A stretch of 20,106 nt of DNA from Fimenecus sp045543095 (GCA_045543095.1 JAZQMC010000019.1:1-20106); one strand, 5' to 3'. Positions 7,615-15,609 are shown, counted from the first letter of the stretch. Notes: a model not told the origin generated them from the sequence alone. Numbers and translations are program-made.

Positions 7615-8484
7615 TTACATCTCCGGTCTTTCAAGAGAAATTGTACCGAGTTTACCACCACGATATTCATCAAGAAGCATTACCGATACTCTTTCTGTAT
7701 CAATTTCGCCACCTTTAATCATCATACCGCGTTTTTTACCAATCATTTCTAAAACTTCCCAAGCCTCTTTATCAGAAAAATCGGTAATTTTATATCTTTC
7801 TGTAAGTCTTTCGGGATAGTCGGCAACCATAACCTCTAAAAGTCTTACGGCAAGAGTTTCAATATCAAGAATTTCGTCTTTGACTGAGCCTATAAAAGCC
7901 AATCTATCGCCAACTTTAGGGTCATCAAATTTCGGCCATAAAACACCGGGAGTATCAAGCAATTCAATGCCGTTACCGATTGCGAACCATTGATTATGTC
8001 GTGTAACTCCCGCTTTATCGGCTACCTTTGCCTTTGCAGATTTAGCCATGCGGTTAATAAATGAGGATTTACCCGTATTCGGAATTCCCACAACCATAAT
8101 ACGCAATGCTTTACCGGGCATTCCGCGGTCTTCGTTCTTTTTAATTACAACTTTAAGAACTTCGCGTACTGCGATGACATAATTATTAAGGCCTTTACCG
8201 GTTCTGCAATCCACAGGAATTGCTCGCACACCTTTTTTCTTGTAGTATTCAACCCACTGATTTGTGGTGTTTTTATCTGCAAGGTCGCATTTATTCAGCA
8301 ATACTATGCGGGGTTTATTATTAATTAGTTCTTCAAGCTCGGGGTTTGATGAACTGTAAGGTATTCTCGCATCAATAATTTCTGTTACACCATCGACAAG
8401 GGATAAACTTTCTTTAATAAGGCGACGAGTTTTTGCCATGTGCCCGGGAAACCATTGTACGATTTGCTTTTGTGCATCAGACAT
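7615..8484 (-). CDS. rbgA: Ribosome biogenesis GTPase YlqF/RbgA
   Basis: Circularly permuted GTPase that helps late assembly of the 50S subunit. The G motifs appear in permuted order: G4 NKCD at 64-67, then G1 GIPNTGKS at 133-140, then G3 DTPGVLWPK near 175. The N-terminus IVQWFPGHMAKTRR is the family hallmark, and a helical C-terminal RNA-binding region follows. Length of 289 is typical. The start ATG overlaps the upstream lepB stop by 8 bases, and the stop is one base before rnhB, so translation is likely coupled on both sides. Confidence 0.97.
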   Translation of the reverse strand: MSDAQKQIVQWFPGHMAKTRRLIKESLSLVDGVTEIIDARIPYSSSNPELEELINNKPRIVLLNKCDLADKNTTNQWVEYYKKKGVRAIPVDCRTGKGLNNYVIAVREVLKVVIKKNEDRGMPGKALRIMVVGIPNTGKSSFINRMAKSAKAKVADKAGVTRHNQWFAIGNGIELLDTPGVLWPKFDDPKVGDRLAFIGSVKDEILDIETLAVRLLEVMVADYPERLTERYKITDFSDKEAWEVLEMIGKKRGMMIKGGEIDTERVSVMLLDEYRGGKLGTISLERPEM

Positions 8485-9040
8485 TTTCTGTTACCTCCAA
8501 ATCGGCATTAAACAAATGCATATCCCCTACTCTGTATAAAACCTGCCCGACCACATAACGCTCGTCAATCATTCCTACTCGTGCATCACGGCTATCTGCA
8601 GATTCATTACGGTTATCACCCATAACAAAAAGCATACCCTCGGGCACGGTATATTTTCCGTTCATTCCGAAATTAAATTTCATTGTTTCTTTTATATACG
8701 GTTCGTCAAGCGGTTCACCATCTACGAGTACTTTACCTGAAATTTCATCAAAAGAAATAGTTTGTCCGCCAACCGCAATTACTCTTTTGATAAGCACTTT
8801 TTCATAACCGTTGGGTTGTGAAATTACCACAACATCGCCATATTTTATTTCTTTATTTATTGAACTTATTATTAATGTGTCGCCTTCTTTAAGCGTGTTT
8901 TCCATAGATTCACCAACCACGATGGAAGTCTTGAAAAAGAATGTGAAAATTATACACACTGAAAGCAATGCAACAACGATAACGCCTGCGAAATCATAAA
9001 TTGATTCAAGATTTTTGCTGTTTTTTTCATTCATAGTCAT
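8477..9040 (-). CDS. lepB: Signal peptidase I (second of a tandem pair)
   Basis: Membrane-anchored serine protease that removes signal peptides on the outer face of the membrane. One N-terminal membrane segment (about residues 17-36) precedes the catalytic S45 in VVGESMENT; the general base is K85 in LIKRVIAVGG, and GDNRNESADSR is box E of the family. The start is uncertain: the ATG at 9040 is chosen because it gives a usual short N-terminus; the ATG at 9034 and weak TTG/GTG codons at 9058/9055 are alternatives. It overlaps the first lepB by 14 bases. The two paralogs differ in N-terminus and in the segment between the catalytic motifs, so they may differ in substrates. Confidence 0.92.
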   Translation of the reverse strand: MTMNEKNSKNLESIYDFAGVIVVALLSVCIIFTFFFKTSIVVGESMENTLKEGDTLIISSINKEIKYGDVVVISQPNGYEKVLIKRVIAVGGQTISFDEISGKVLVDGEPLDEPYIKETMKFNFGMNGKYTVPEGMLFVMGDNRNESADSRDARVGMIDERYVVGQVLYRVGDMHLFNADLEVTENV

Positions 9041-9614
9041 AAATATTCCAATCACCAAAAGGGAAAATTTTTATTTGAGCAACACCGAGAACATAACGTT
9101 CATCGACTAATCCAATAACATTAAATCTGCTGTCAAGAGAGTTGTTGCGATTATCACCCATCACAAAAAGATAACCGTCAGGGATTACGATTTCACCCTC
9201 AAAATCACCTTTTCGTGCAGTAAGCTCTGCTATATAAGGTTCATTCTGCACTTCGCCGTTGACTACAACCTCACCTGTAGAAAAGTCGATATTTATTGTA
9301 TCGCCACCTTTAGCAATTACGCGTTTAATCAAAGGTTCATTAAGGGCATTCGGTTGTGTAACAACAACTACATCGCCTCTTTCCACTTCCGTTGTAACGG
9401 CACTAACAGTCAGCCAGTCACCGTGTTTAAACGTGGGAAGCATTGATTCACCATTGACGCTTACAATTCGTGCAAAGAAAGTAAATATTATTAGAATAAG
9501 CAAAACCGCGTATATGGGCGAATCAAGCCAATCATAAAGAACACTCCATAAATTACGCTTGTTATTAACTTTATCTGTTTCAAAGGATATTTCAAATTCT
9601 TCTCTTTTTCTCAT
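9027..9614 (-). CDS. lepB: Signal peptidase I (first of a tandem pair)
   Basis: SipS-type signal peptidase of 195 residues. A charged N-terminal stretch of about 33 residues precedes one membrane helix (about 34-51, PIYAVLLILIIFTFFA). Catalytic S57 lies in VNGESMLPTF, the lysine K97 in EPLIKRVIAKGG, and GDNRNNSLDSR forms the last conserved box. The ATG is 17 bases after the whiA stop, so the gene belongs to the hprK operon. In many Firmicutes lepB sits upstream of rbgA-rnhB-yraN after rplS; here rplS is absent, and the lepB pair is joined to whiA instead. Confidence 0.95.
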   Translation of the reverse strand: MRKREEFEISFETDKVNNKRNLWSVLYDWLDSPIYAVLLILIIFTFFARIVSVNGESMLPTFKHGDWLTVSAVTTEVERGDVVVVTQPNALNEPLIKRVIAKGGDTINIDFSTGEVVVNGEVQNEPYIAELTARKGDFEGEIVIPDGYLFVMGDNRNNSLDSRFNVIGLVDERYVLGVAQIKIFPFGDWNIYDYE

Positions 9615-9631
9615 TATGTCACCTTAAAACT

Positions 9632-10534
9632 TTATTTTATCTGTGCGGCAATACTGCATATTTTATTGAGCCTGTGATTTACTCCCGAGCGAGTTATTGG
9701 CGTTGAAAGACTTTCACACAACTCGCGTAAAGACATATCGGGATTTTCAAGCCTTATCTCTGCAATCTCTTTCAAATCATCACTTAAATATGAAAGACCA
9801 ACGGTATTTTTTATATGTAAAATTGCATTTATCTGCTTGCCTGCCGCGTCAATTGTTTTATCAAGATTTGCACTTTCAAAATTGAGTTTTCTGTTTACAT
9901 TGTTACGCATATCTTTATACATCTTAACGCCCATAAGCTCAAGCGATGAATTATGTGCACCCATAACTGTAAGCAAATCCTCAATAGACTCACTGTCTTT
10001 AAAATAAATCACATAGTTTGAATTTCTTGTGATTGATTTCGGTATAACGTTCAACTCATCGTAATCACTGATAAAAACCTTTAAATCTTTACTGAGATTA
10101 AGATAAGGCACAACAAACTCAAGATGATAGTTTTTATTTGGGTCATTAACTGTACCACAAGTTAAAAACGTGCCTCTTAAAAATGCTGTTTTGCAACACT
10201 CGTCCGTCATATTTCCCCAATTAAGACGAGAAGTACCGCTTTTTTTATCGTAACCAAAGGTTTTAAGAACCTTTAGCCTGTCTTCTTTTGTCAGCACTTC
10301 AATTTTATACTTACCTGCTTCGGATTTTGTAAGTTCGGGAGTAACTCCGCAGACCTTTTTCATTAACTCGCAGTATTTTTCGGCAATTCCGCCGTGTTCT
10401 GTAAGCAACGACATATCGTAATAAGAAAAAGCACGGGAAAAGAGCATCATACCGTATGCCAAAGCATGCAGACAACACTCATTTTCTGTTTCTATTGAAA
10501 GTAATTCATTTTTAACATCTGCTGAAAATGACAT
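9632..10534 (-). CDS. whiA: DNA-binding protein WhiA
   Basis: Gram-positive regulator with an N-terminal fold like LAGLIDADG homing endonucleases, without nuclease activity, and a C-terminal helix-turn-helix. The sequence begins MSFSADVKNELLSIE as is typical; the duplicated homing-endonuclease-like region spans about 20-190 (with CCKTAFLRGTFLTCGTVNDP near 111). The HTH lies at about 225-295, including MSLRELCESLSTPITRSGVN. Length of 300 is normal. In Streptomyces it controls sporulation division; in Bacilli it influences division and chromosome segregation, and its role in Clostridia is less clear. It follows rapZ by 12 bases; yvcK, which usually lies between them, is missing. Confidence 0.96.
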   Translation of the reverse strand: MSFSADVKNELLSIETENECCLHALAYGMMLFSRAFSYYDMSLLTEHGGIAEKYCELMKKVCGVTPELTKSEAGKYKIEVLTKEDRLKVLKTFGYDKKSGTSRLNWGNMTDECCKTAFLRGTFLTCGTVNDPNKNYHLEFVVPYLNLSKDLKVFISDYDELNVIPKSITRNSNYVIYFKDSESIEDLLTVMGAHNSSLELMGVKMYKDMRNNVNRKLNFESANLDKTIDAAGKQINAILHIKNTVGLSYLSDDLKEIAEIRLENPDMSLRELCESLSTPITRSGVNHRLNKICSIAAQIK

Positions 10535-10546
10535 TTTGCTAATTCC

Positions 10547-11407
10547 TTATCTGTTAATATCGCGATGATAAACCGAAACGTTATATCCCTTTTCTTTAAT
10601 ACTGTTATAAACAAGTTCTGCGAAAACTACTGAACGGTGTCTGCCACCGGTACAGCCTACTGAAATGGTGAGCTGACTTTTTCCCTCTTCTCTGTATAAA
10701 GGCACAAGATAATTCACCAAATCCAAAAGTCTTGGCACAAGCCCCTGTGCTTGCTGAAAGCCCATAACATAATCTCTTACAGAGCTCTCAAGACCTGTGT
10801 GGTGTTTGAGCTCGGGAACATAAAACGGATTTGGAAGGCAGCGGACATCAAATACTAAATCGCTGTCTTTGGGTGTACCGTACTTAAATCCGAAAGAGTT
10901 AACATTAATTTTAAGTGTATTTGTAACATCATCAAGAAAGAGCTTTGCAACCCTTTCTTTAAGCTGTGATGAATTCAAAAGAGAAGTATCAATTACATAA
11001 TCTGCAATATCGCGGGCGTTTTTTAAGATTTCACGCTCTTTTATAATAATATCCTGCAATTCCTGTGTGGTATCATCATTTGAAAGCGGGTGTTTTCTGC
11101 GGGTTTCCTGATAGCGACGAATAATCACATCATTATCTGCATCTACAAACAGAATTTTATATTCATATCCCGCTTTTTTTATCTCTTCCAAAGCATTGAA
11201 CAGATGCAAAAACGAACCGCCGAGTCTTATATCTGCAACAAATGCAATTTTTTCACGAACTTCTGCAGAATCCTCTAAAAGTTGTACGAAAGTAGGAATT
11301 AATTTTGGTGTCATATTATCAACACAGAAAAATCCAATATCTTCCAATGTGTCAATTACTCTTGATTTTCCTGCACCCGACATACCGGTAACAATTACAA
11401 GTTGCAT
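10547..11407 (-). CDS. rapZ: RapZ/YvcJ nucleotide-binding protein
   Basis: P-loop protein of the RapZ family; E. coli RapZ guides RNase E to the sRNA GlmZ and so sets GlmS levels, while the Bacillus homolog YvcJ binds nucleotides and affects competence. The 286-residue protein has Walker A GMSGAGKS at 8-15, the conserved GFFCVDNMTPKLI near 27-39, and the C-terminal domain motif VGCTGGRHRSVVFAE near 253-267. Here it lies between murB and whiA with 12-base gaps. The family member's RNA target in this organism cannot be told from sequence. Confidence 0.96.
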   Translation of the reverse strand: MQLVIVTGMSGAGKSRVIDTLEDIGFFCVDNMTPKLIPTFVQLLEDSAEVREKIAFVADIRLGGSFLHLFNALEEIKKAGYEYKILFVDADNDVIIRRYQETRRKHPLSNDDTTQELQDIIIKEREILKNARDIADYVIDTSLLNSSQLKERVAKLFLDDVTNTLKINVNSFGFKYGTPKDSDLVFDVRCLPNPFYVPELKHHTGLESSVRDYVMGFQQAQGLVPRLLDLVNYLVPLYREEGKSQLTISVGCTGGRHRSVVFAELVYNSIKEKGYNVSVYHRDINR

Positions 11408-11419
11408 TTTATCCTCACC

Positions 11420-12325
11420 CTATTCACCTATAATTTTAACTTCTGTTTCAAGCTTCACGCCGAAATTTTCATAAACCTTATTCTGAACATCACGAATAAG
11501 AGTAATAACATCAGTAGCGGTTGCACCATTTTTGTTGATTACAAAGCCTGCGTGTTTTTCGCTGACCTGTGCTCCGCCCACCGTGTAGCCTTTAAGACCG
11601 CTTTGCTCAATTAAAGCACCCGCAAAATAACCCTCGGGACGTTTGAATGTACTACCCGCACTACCATATTCAAGGGGTTGCTTTTCTTTTCGCCTGCGAA
11701 GTTTATCGTCCATAGCCTCTTTGATTTCTGCCTTATCGCCTTTTTTAAGCTTTAAAACAGCAGAAAGAATTGTGCAGTTGTTATTAGAATAAACACTATG
11801 ACGATAACTCAAATCAAGTTCATCTTTTTGAAAATGACCAAATTCACCGGTTTTATCAATGTGCTGACAACTTTCAAGAACATCTTTCATTTCTCCGCCG
11901 TAAGCACCCGCATTCATATAGACCGCACCGCCGAGAGTTCCGGGAATACCGTAAGCGAATTCAAGTCCCGAAAGTGAATTTTCAAGTGCAAACATACAAA
12001 GGCTTTTCATTGAAGCCCCTGCCTGACAAAAAATTGTTTCTTCATCAAGAAGTTCAATTTTTGAAATTTTTGAACCGATTTTTATTACAACGCCGTTAAT
12101 CCCACCGTCAGTTACCAAAAGATTTGAACCGTTACCGATTACAAGCGGTTCAATACCTTTCTGACGGCAGAAATCAATAATCATTTTTATTCCGCTAATG
12201 GAATTAGGGATAATCAAAAGACTTGCATTACCGCCACATTTAAAGCTTGTATATTTACTCATAGGAGCATTTTCAATAACCTCTGCGTCCATTTCTTTGG
12301 CGAATAAAGCAATTTCTTTATACAT
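11420..12325 (-). CDS. murB: UDP-N-acetylenolpyruvoylglucosamine reductase MurB
   Basis: FAD enzyme that reduces UDP-GlcNAc-enolpyruvate to UDP-MurNAc, the second committed step of peptidoglycan synthesis in the cytoplasm. The FAD-binding domain shows YTSFKCGGNASLL near 25-37 and IGNGSNLLV near 62-70. AGIPGTLGG-like sequence appears as AYGIPGTLGGAVYMNAGAYG near 122-141. The catalytic serine is in GSAGSTFKRP near 222, and SEKHAGFVINKNGATATD completes the C-terminal domain. It is of the type II (Bacillus-like) short form at 301 residues. It lies 20 bases after hprK, in the shared operon. Confidence 0.97.
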   Translation of the reverse strand: MYKEIALFAKEMDAEVIENAPMSKYTSFKCGGNASLLIIPNSISGIKMIIDFCRQKGIEPLVIGNGSNLLVTDGGINGVVIKIGSKISKIELLDEETIFCQAGASMKSLCMFALENSLSGLEFAYGIPGTLGGAVYMNAGAYGGEMKDVLESCQHIDKTGEFGHFQKDELDLSYRHSVYSNNNCTILSAVLKLKKGDKAEIKEAMDDKLRRRKEKQPLEYGSAGSTFKRPEGYFAGALIEQSGLKGYTVGGAQVSEKHAGFVINKNGATATDVITLIRDVQNKVYENFGVKLETEVKIIGE

Positions 12326-12345
12326 AGATTTACCCTCTCAAAAAA

Positions 12346-13314
12346 TTAGTAATTTTGCCAGATATCAATTTCTTTGGCTTTTGGCTCATAGCCGTCATCC
12401 ATACCAAGATGATGTAAAAGCTCGCGAGCCGCATTGTAGCCCATTTTCTTCTGACGGTTATTCATTGCGGCACATTCGATAATTACCGCAAGATTTCGGC
12501 CCGGTTTAACGGGAACAACCGTAAGAGGAATTTTAATATCCATAATATTTATGTATTCATTATCAAGCCCCATTCGGTCGTAGACCTTTGAACTGTCCCA
12601 TGGCTCAAGCTGAATAACCATATTTATTTTTTCTGTAAGCTTAACGGCACCCATACCAAAAATACGACGAGCATTTATTATTCCTATGCCGCGAAGCTCA
12701 ATAAAATGACGGATATTGTCGGGTGCAGAGCCCACAAGAGTTCTTGAAGATGTTTTTCTTATTTCAACTGCATCATCAGCAACAAGACGGTGACCACGCT
12801 TAATAAGTTCAATTGCGGCTTCACTCTTACCGACACCGCTGTCACCGACAATTAAAACACCCTCGCCGTAAACTTCAACAAGAACACCGTGACGGGTAAT
12901 TCTTTCAGCAAGTTCTGTACCGAGAAAGTAAATAAGAGTTGCCATTGCACCCGATGTTGAATCGGCTGAACGCAAAATCGGAACCTGATATTTCTGTGCA
13001 AGCTCAAGCATACCGTCAACGGGTTCAAGATTTCTTGTAATAAGTATTAAAGGAGGCTGTTTGCTTATAAGACGTTCAAGACTTTCAATTTGCTTTTCTT
13101 TTGACAAAGTGTTTATAAAATGCATTTCACCATAGCCAAGGAACTGAACGCGTGCAGGGTCAAAATACGGGTCTGCACCTGCAAGCATAAGACCTGGTCT
13201 GTTAACCTCTTTAGAAGTGATTGAAAGTGCGGAAGCGTCACAGGGTAAATATAAAGTTTCGTAACCATTTTCGTTGATTACTTTTTCAAGTGAAACAGAG
13301 TATTTTGTTACCAA
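12346..13314 (-). CDS. hprK: HPr kinase/phosphorylase
   Basis: Bifunctional sensor that phosphorylates HPr at its regulatory serine and removes that phosphate, linking glycolytic state to carbon catabolite control through CcpA. The N-terminal half (about 1-130) is the HprK-specific domain; Walker A is GDSGVGKSE near 153-161. The family signature appears as ELRGIGIINARRIFGMG near 206-222. Length of 322 is normal. The start is a TTG: GGGGAGG at 13323-13329 lies 8 bases upstream, and the N-terminus VTKYSVSLEKVINENG fits the family, while no ATG is well placed. It is the first gene of a nine-gene operon, with a sigma-A-type promoter at 13352-13380. Confidence 0.96.
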   Translation of the reverse strand: MVTKYSVSLEKVINENGYETLYLPCDASALSITSKEVNRPGLMLAGADPYFDPARVQFLGYGEMHFINTLSKEKQIESLERLISKQPPLILITRNLEPVDGMLELAQKYQVPILRSADSTSGAMATLIYFLGTELAERITRHGVLVEVYGEGVLIVGDSGVGKSEAAIELIKRGHRLVADDAVEIRKTSSRTLVGSAPDNIRHFIELRGIGIINARRIFGMGAVKLTEKINMVIQLEPWDSSKVYDRMGLDNEYINIMDIKIPLTVVPVKPGRNLAVIIECAAMNNRQKKMGYNAARELLHHLGMDDGYEPKAKEIDIWQNY

Positions 13315-13351
13315 AACGCCTACCTCCCCTTTTACAGATAATATTTAATAT

Positions 13352-13380
13352 ATTATATAACAATGTTAAAGATTTTCCAA
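13352..13380 (-). promoter_or_regulatory. Sigma-A-type promoter of the hprK operon
   Basis: On minus, -35 TTGGAA (13380-13375), 17-base spacer, perfect -10 TATAAT (13357-13352). The start of transcription would lie about 30 bases before the hprK TTG. No other promoter of this quality is seen inside the operon until thrC. Confidence 0.7.
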
Positions 13381-13401
13381 TACCTTTTTTATATTTTTTT
13401 G

Positions 13402-13436
13402 AAAAAACTGAACCCGACAGGTATTCCCGTCGGGCT
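13402..13436 (-). terminator. Rho-independent terminator of the SASP gene
   Basis: On minus, AGCCCGAC (13436-13429) pairs with GTCGGGTT (13418-13411) around a 10-base loop, followed by CAGTTTTTT. A GC-rich stem plus T-run 30 bases after the SASP stop is a textbook intrinsic terminator, isolating it from hprK. Confidence 0.88.
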
Positions 13437-13466
13437 CTTTTAATTTAGAAAATCTACGAAATAAGG

Positions 13467-13661
13467 TTATTTCATATTTTCTTCGTATGACTTAATCATC
13501 TTCTTAACCATCTGGCCGCCGACAGAACCTGCCTGCTTTGAAGTAAGGTCACCGTTGTAGCCCTGTTTAAGATTTACGCCTACTTCAGAAGCAGCTTCCA
13601 TCTTGAATCTATCGAGAGCTTCACGAGCCTCAGGTACTACGTTCTTGTTACCTCTTGACAT
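13467..13661 (-). CDS. Alpha/beta-type small acid-soluble spore protein
   Basis: A 64-residue DNA-binding spore protein that coats and protects DNA in the dormant spore and is degraded on germination. The first conserved block is EALDRFKMEAASEVGV, containing the germination-protease site (E-x-A-S-E pattern, here EAASE) at about residues 22-26. The second is GDLTSKQAGSVGGQMVKKMI, a near-perfect family signature. RBS AAGGGG lies 9 bases before the ATG. Such genes are normally read by sigma-G (sometimes sigma-F) in the forespore, but I could not place a convincing sigma-G promoter in the 94-base upstream gap. It stands as a single gene with its own terminator. This is the best single marker that the organism forms spores. 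Confidence 0.96.
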   Translation of the reverse strand: MSRGNKNVVPEAREALDRFKMEAASEVGVNLKQGYNGDLTSKQAGSVGGQMVKKMIKSYEENMK

Positions 13662-13755
13662 TTAAATACACCCCTTATCCGTTAAAGTTTTATATCAATT
13701 GCGTTTGCAATAGTAGTGTTGACTTAATACTCATTTTTATTATTGAAAATTTTTG

Positions 13756-14637
13756 TCAATTACCGTAATCTCTTAACGACTTAAATTCATAGCCCTGTTC
13801 CCTTGCACTGTCGATTATATCTGCTAATGCATTGGCATTGTCGGGTGATACGGAGTGTAAAAGAATAACTGCACCAGGGTGAATTCGCGATATAACAGTA
13901 TCGTGTGCAAACTCTGCTCCCTTTTGGTTGTTTAAATCCCAATCGGCATAGGCTAAAGACCAGAAAACGCTGGTATACCCCAATGAACCAACGGTATTCA
14001 AGGCAATTTCGCTGTATTCACCCTTTGGAAAACGGAAATAGGGTTCGTAATAATTAAAATTCTCTTTTAAATATTCTTCCATACCCTTGATTTCTTCTAT
14101 TATCTGTTCCGTTGAAATCTCGGCAAAGGATGGATGCGTTACCGAATGATTACCCACAATATGCCCCTCATCAATCATTCGCCTGATTAGTTCGGGTTCG
14201 GCTTTTACCTGTGGCAAAGTGCAGAAGAATGTGGCATTTACATTTTTATCTTTCAGTACATCAAGAATTTTTGATGTATAGCCGTTTTCATAACCACAGT
14301 CAAAGGTTAAATAGAGAACTTTTTCGGTTGATTGGGTATCAAGACAGAATGCTTTGAAATTGTTTTGTTCAAAATATTTTTGAGCATTTATCGAAATCTC
14401 GTTTGCAACACCGTTTTTTGCCACACCATAACTATGAGCAATTTTTTCGGTTGAAAAATTCTTATTCTCCGCCATAGGTTCGGGCAAAACCGATGTTTCA
14501 GAAATATTCCGTTCTTGATTTTGAGTTGTTGATGTTGAATTATTCGTTGTATCTTCTACTTTTTCATATTTTGGATTAGCACAAGCACTGAGTATAGATA
14601 GAATTAAAGCGAGGCAAACTATTTTAAAATATTGCAT
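13756..14637 (-). CDS. PdaA-like polysaccharide deacetylase lipoprotein
   Basis: Predicted exported lipoprotein: hydrophobic signal (residues 5-18) with lipobox LSAC and C19, then a low-complexity Ser/Thr/Asn-rich linker to about residue 80. The NodB deacetylase domain follows, with YLTFDCGYENGYTSK near 109, GHIVGNHSVTHPSF near 153 and FRFPKGEYSEIALN near 200, then VFWSLAYADWDLNNQKG. The TFD-x-GYENG form and the DWxxNNQKG segment match Bacillus PdaA, which deacetylates MurNAc to make muramic-delta-lactam in spore cortex. The second aspartate of the usual TFDD is Cys here. Spore-cortex function is inferred and fits the SASP gene beside it. It lies 13 bases after a small ORF in one transcription unit. 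Confidence 0.88.
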   Translation of the reverse strand: MQYFKIVCLALILSILSACANPKYEKVEDTTNNSTSTTQNQERNISETSVLPEPMAENKNFSTEKIAHSYGVAKNGVANEISINAQKYFEQNNFKAFCLDTQSTEKVLYLTFDCGYENGYTSKILDVLKDKNVNATFFCTLPQVKAEPELIRRMIDEGHIVGNHSVTHPSFAEISTEQIIEEIKGMEEYLKENFNYYEPYFRFPKGEYSEIALNTVGSLGYTSVFWSLAYADWDLNNQKGAEFAHDTVISRIHPGAVILLHSVSPDNANALADIIDSAREQGYEFKSLRDYGN

Positions 14638-14650
14638 TTATTACGCCCCG

Positions 14651-14827
14651 TTATTTCATCATAGTGTTCATATTATCAACCATATCAGAGAATGTGTTTA
14701 CTGCTTTTTTAGCGGTTTTCTTCATCTTTTTCTTTGTTGAACTGTTACTCATTGCAGTTGTCATTGCCAATGCAGCTGTACCTGCAAGCATACCGGCACC
14801 GATGGCTTTCATTGTAGTATTATTCAT
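14651..14827 (-). CDS. Hypothetical 58-residue membrane-or-envelope peptide upstream of pdaA-like gene
   Basis: I do not recognise this family with certainty. The peptide begins MNNTTMKAIGAGMLAGTAAL and continues AMTTAMSNSS, a short glycine/alanine-rich hydrophobic stretch (about residues 8-25) like a YtxH-type membrane anchor, then a basic block with KKKMKK and KK motifs and a short amphipathic end VNTFSDMVDNMNTMMK. The ORF is real by its start: AGGAGG at 14835-14840 lies 7 bases before the ATG, and its stop is 13 bases before the deacetylase ATG, suggesting coupling. Function unknown; context suggests sporulation or envelope, as inference only. Confidence 0.75.
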   Translation of the reverse strand: MNNTTMKAIGAGMLAGTAALAMTTAMSNSSTKKKMKKTAKKAVNTFSDMVDNMNTMMK

Positions 14828-14850
14828 TTTTCTTCCTCCTTCTTGAAATT

Positions 14851-14866
14851 TTGCTCATTCGAGCAA
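14851..14866. promoter_or_regulatory. Short palindrome in the leader of the 58-residue gene
   Basis: TTGCTC ATTC GAGCAA is a perfect 6-4-6 inverted repeat 23 bases before the ATG of the minus-strand small gene. It may be an operator or a leader hairpin; nothing identifies the binder. Confidence 0.3.
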
Positions 14867-14894
14867 TAATATTTTTTGAAAAAGGAATAAAAAA

Positions 14895-14924
14895 ATTATA
14901 AAATTGTGTTTAAAATTATTTCTA
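14895..14924 (-). promoter_or_regulatory. Possible promoter of the 58-residue gene/deacetylase unit
   Basis: On minus, TAGAAA (14924-14919), 18-base spacer, TATAAT (14900-14895). The region is very AT-rich, so chance matches are likely. It overlaps the divergent trmL promoter. Confidence 0.35.
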
Positions 14925-14937
14925 AAAATGTTATACT
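14909..14937 (+). promoter_or_regulatory. Sigma-A-type promoter of trmL
   Basis: TTTAAA (14909-14914), 17-base spacer, TATACT (14932-14937) with TG one base before it (extended -10). It lies about 40 bases before the trmL ATG. Confidence 0.55.
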
Positions 14938-14977
14938 TTAATTTATAATTTTAGAAAAAATTTTAAAAGGTGATTTT

Positions 14978-15484
14978 ATGACATTGAATATAGTTATGGT
15001 TGAGCCCGAAATTCCACAAAACACAGGCAATGTGGCACGCACCTGTGCGGCAACGGGTGCAAGACTGCATCTTGTAGGCAAAATGGGTTTTACACCCGAT
15101 GATAAAAAACTTAAAAGAGCGGGGCTTGATTATTGGTATCTTTTAGATATTACCTATTATGACACTATGGAAGAATTTTTTGAAAAGAATAAAGGCGGAA
15201 ATTTCTTCTATTTTTCAACAAAAGCACAGAAAAGGCATTCTGACGTGAGCTACCCCGACAATACATATCTTGTATTCGGCAAGGAAACTGCGGGATTACC
15301 CGAAAAATTACTTTTTGAGAATGCCGATAAATGCGTAAGAATTCCTATGATTGACGAGGCAAGAAGTCTTAATCTTTCAAATGCGGTTGCAATTGGTGTT
15401 TATGAAACATTAAGACAATGGGATTATCCACAATTGCTTGAAAGCGGAGAACTCCGTAATTATAATTGGGCGGACCAGCAGTAA
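14978..15484 (+). CDS. trmL: tRNA (cytidine/uridine(34)-2'-O)-methyltransferase TrmL
   Basis: SPOUT-class enzyme that methylates the 2'-O of the wobble nucleotide in certain leucine tRNAs using S-adenosylmethionine. The 168-residue protein is the family length and shows all three motifs: EIPQNTGNVARTCAATGARL near residues 11-30, VFGKETAGLP near 100-109, and IPMIDEARSLNLSNAVAIG near 124-142, which forms the trefoil-knot cofactor site. The ATG is preceded by AAAAGGTGAT. It is a single-gene unit with its own promoter and a long hairpin terminator, divergent from the deacetylase unit. Confidence 0.96.
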   Translation: MTLNIVMVEPEIPQNTGNVARTCAATGARLHLVGKMGFTPDDKKLKRAGLDYWYLLDITYYDTMEEFFEKNKGGNFFYFSTKAQKRHSDVSYPDNTYLVFGKETAGLPEKLLFENADKCVRIPMIDEARSLNLSNAVAIGVYETLRQWDYPQLLESGELRNYNWADQQ

Positions 15485-15522
15485 AAATCAAAATTAAAAG
15501 TGAAAATGCAGAATTTAATGAA

Positions 15523-15566
15523 AACCAACGCACCTGACTAATGAAAATCGGGTGCGTTGGTTGTTT
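15523..15566 (+). terminator. Terminator of trmL
   Basis: A perfect 12-bp stem (aaccaacgcacc 15523-15534, ggtgcgttggtt 15551-15562) with a 16-base loop, followed by gtttaatt. It lies 38 bases after the trmL stop. The minus strand also has a short T-run, so it could act both ways. Confidence 0.75.
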
Positions 15567-15609
15567 AATTGCGGACTTTAATACAATTCAATAAATTGGA
15601 GTTTGTCGA

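Noticed and set aside
7614..7673. Longer rnhB start (222 residues)
   Set aside because: It would overlap rbgA by 59 bases; the ATG at 7613 has a ribosome site and matches the family N-terminus.
13662..13755. Sigma-G promoter for the SASP gene
   Set aside because: Looked for a sigma-G -35/-10 pair at proper spacing; only weak partial matches (such as GAGTATT and CTACTATT at wrong spacing), so not reported.
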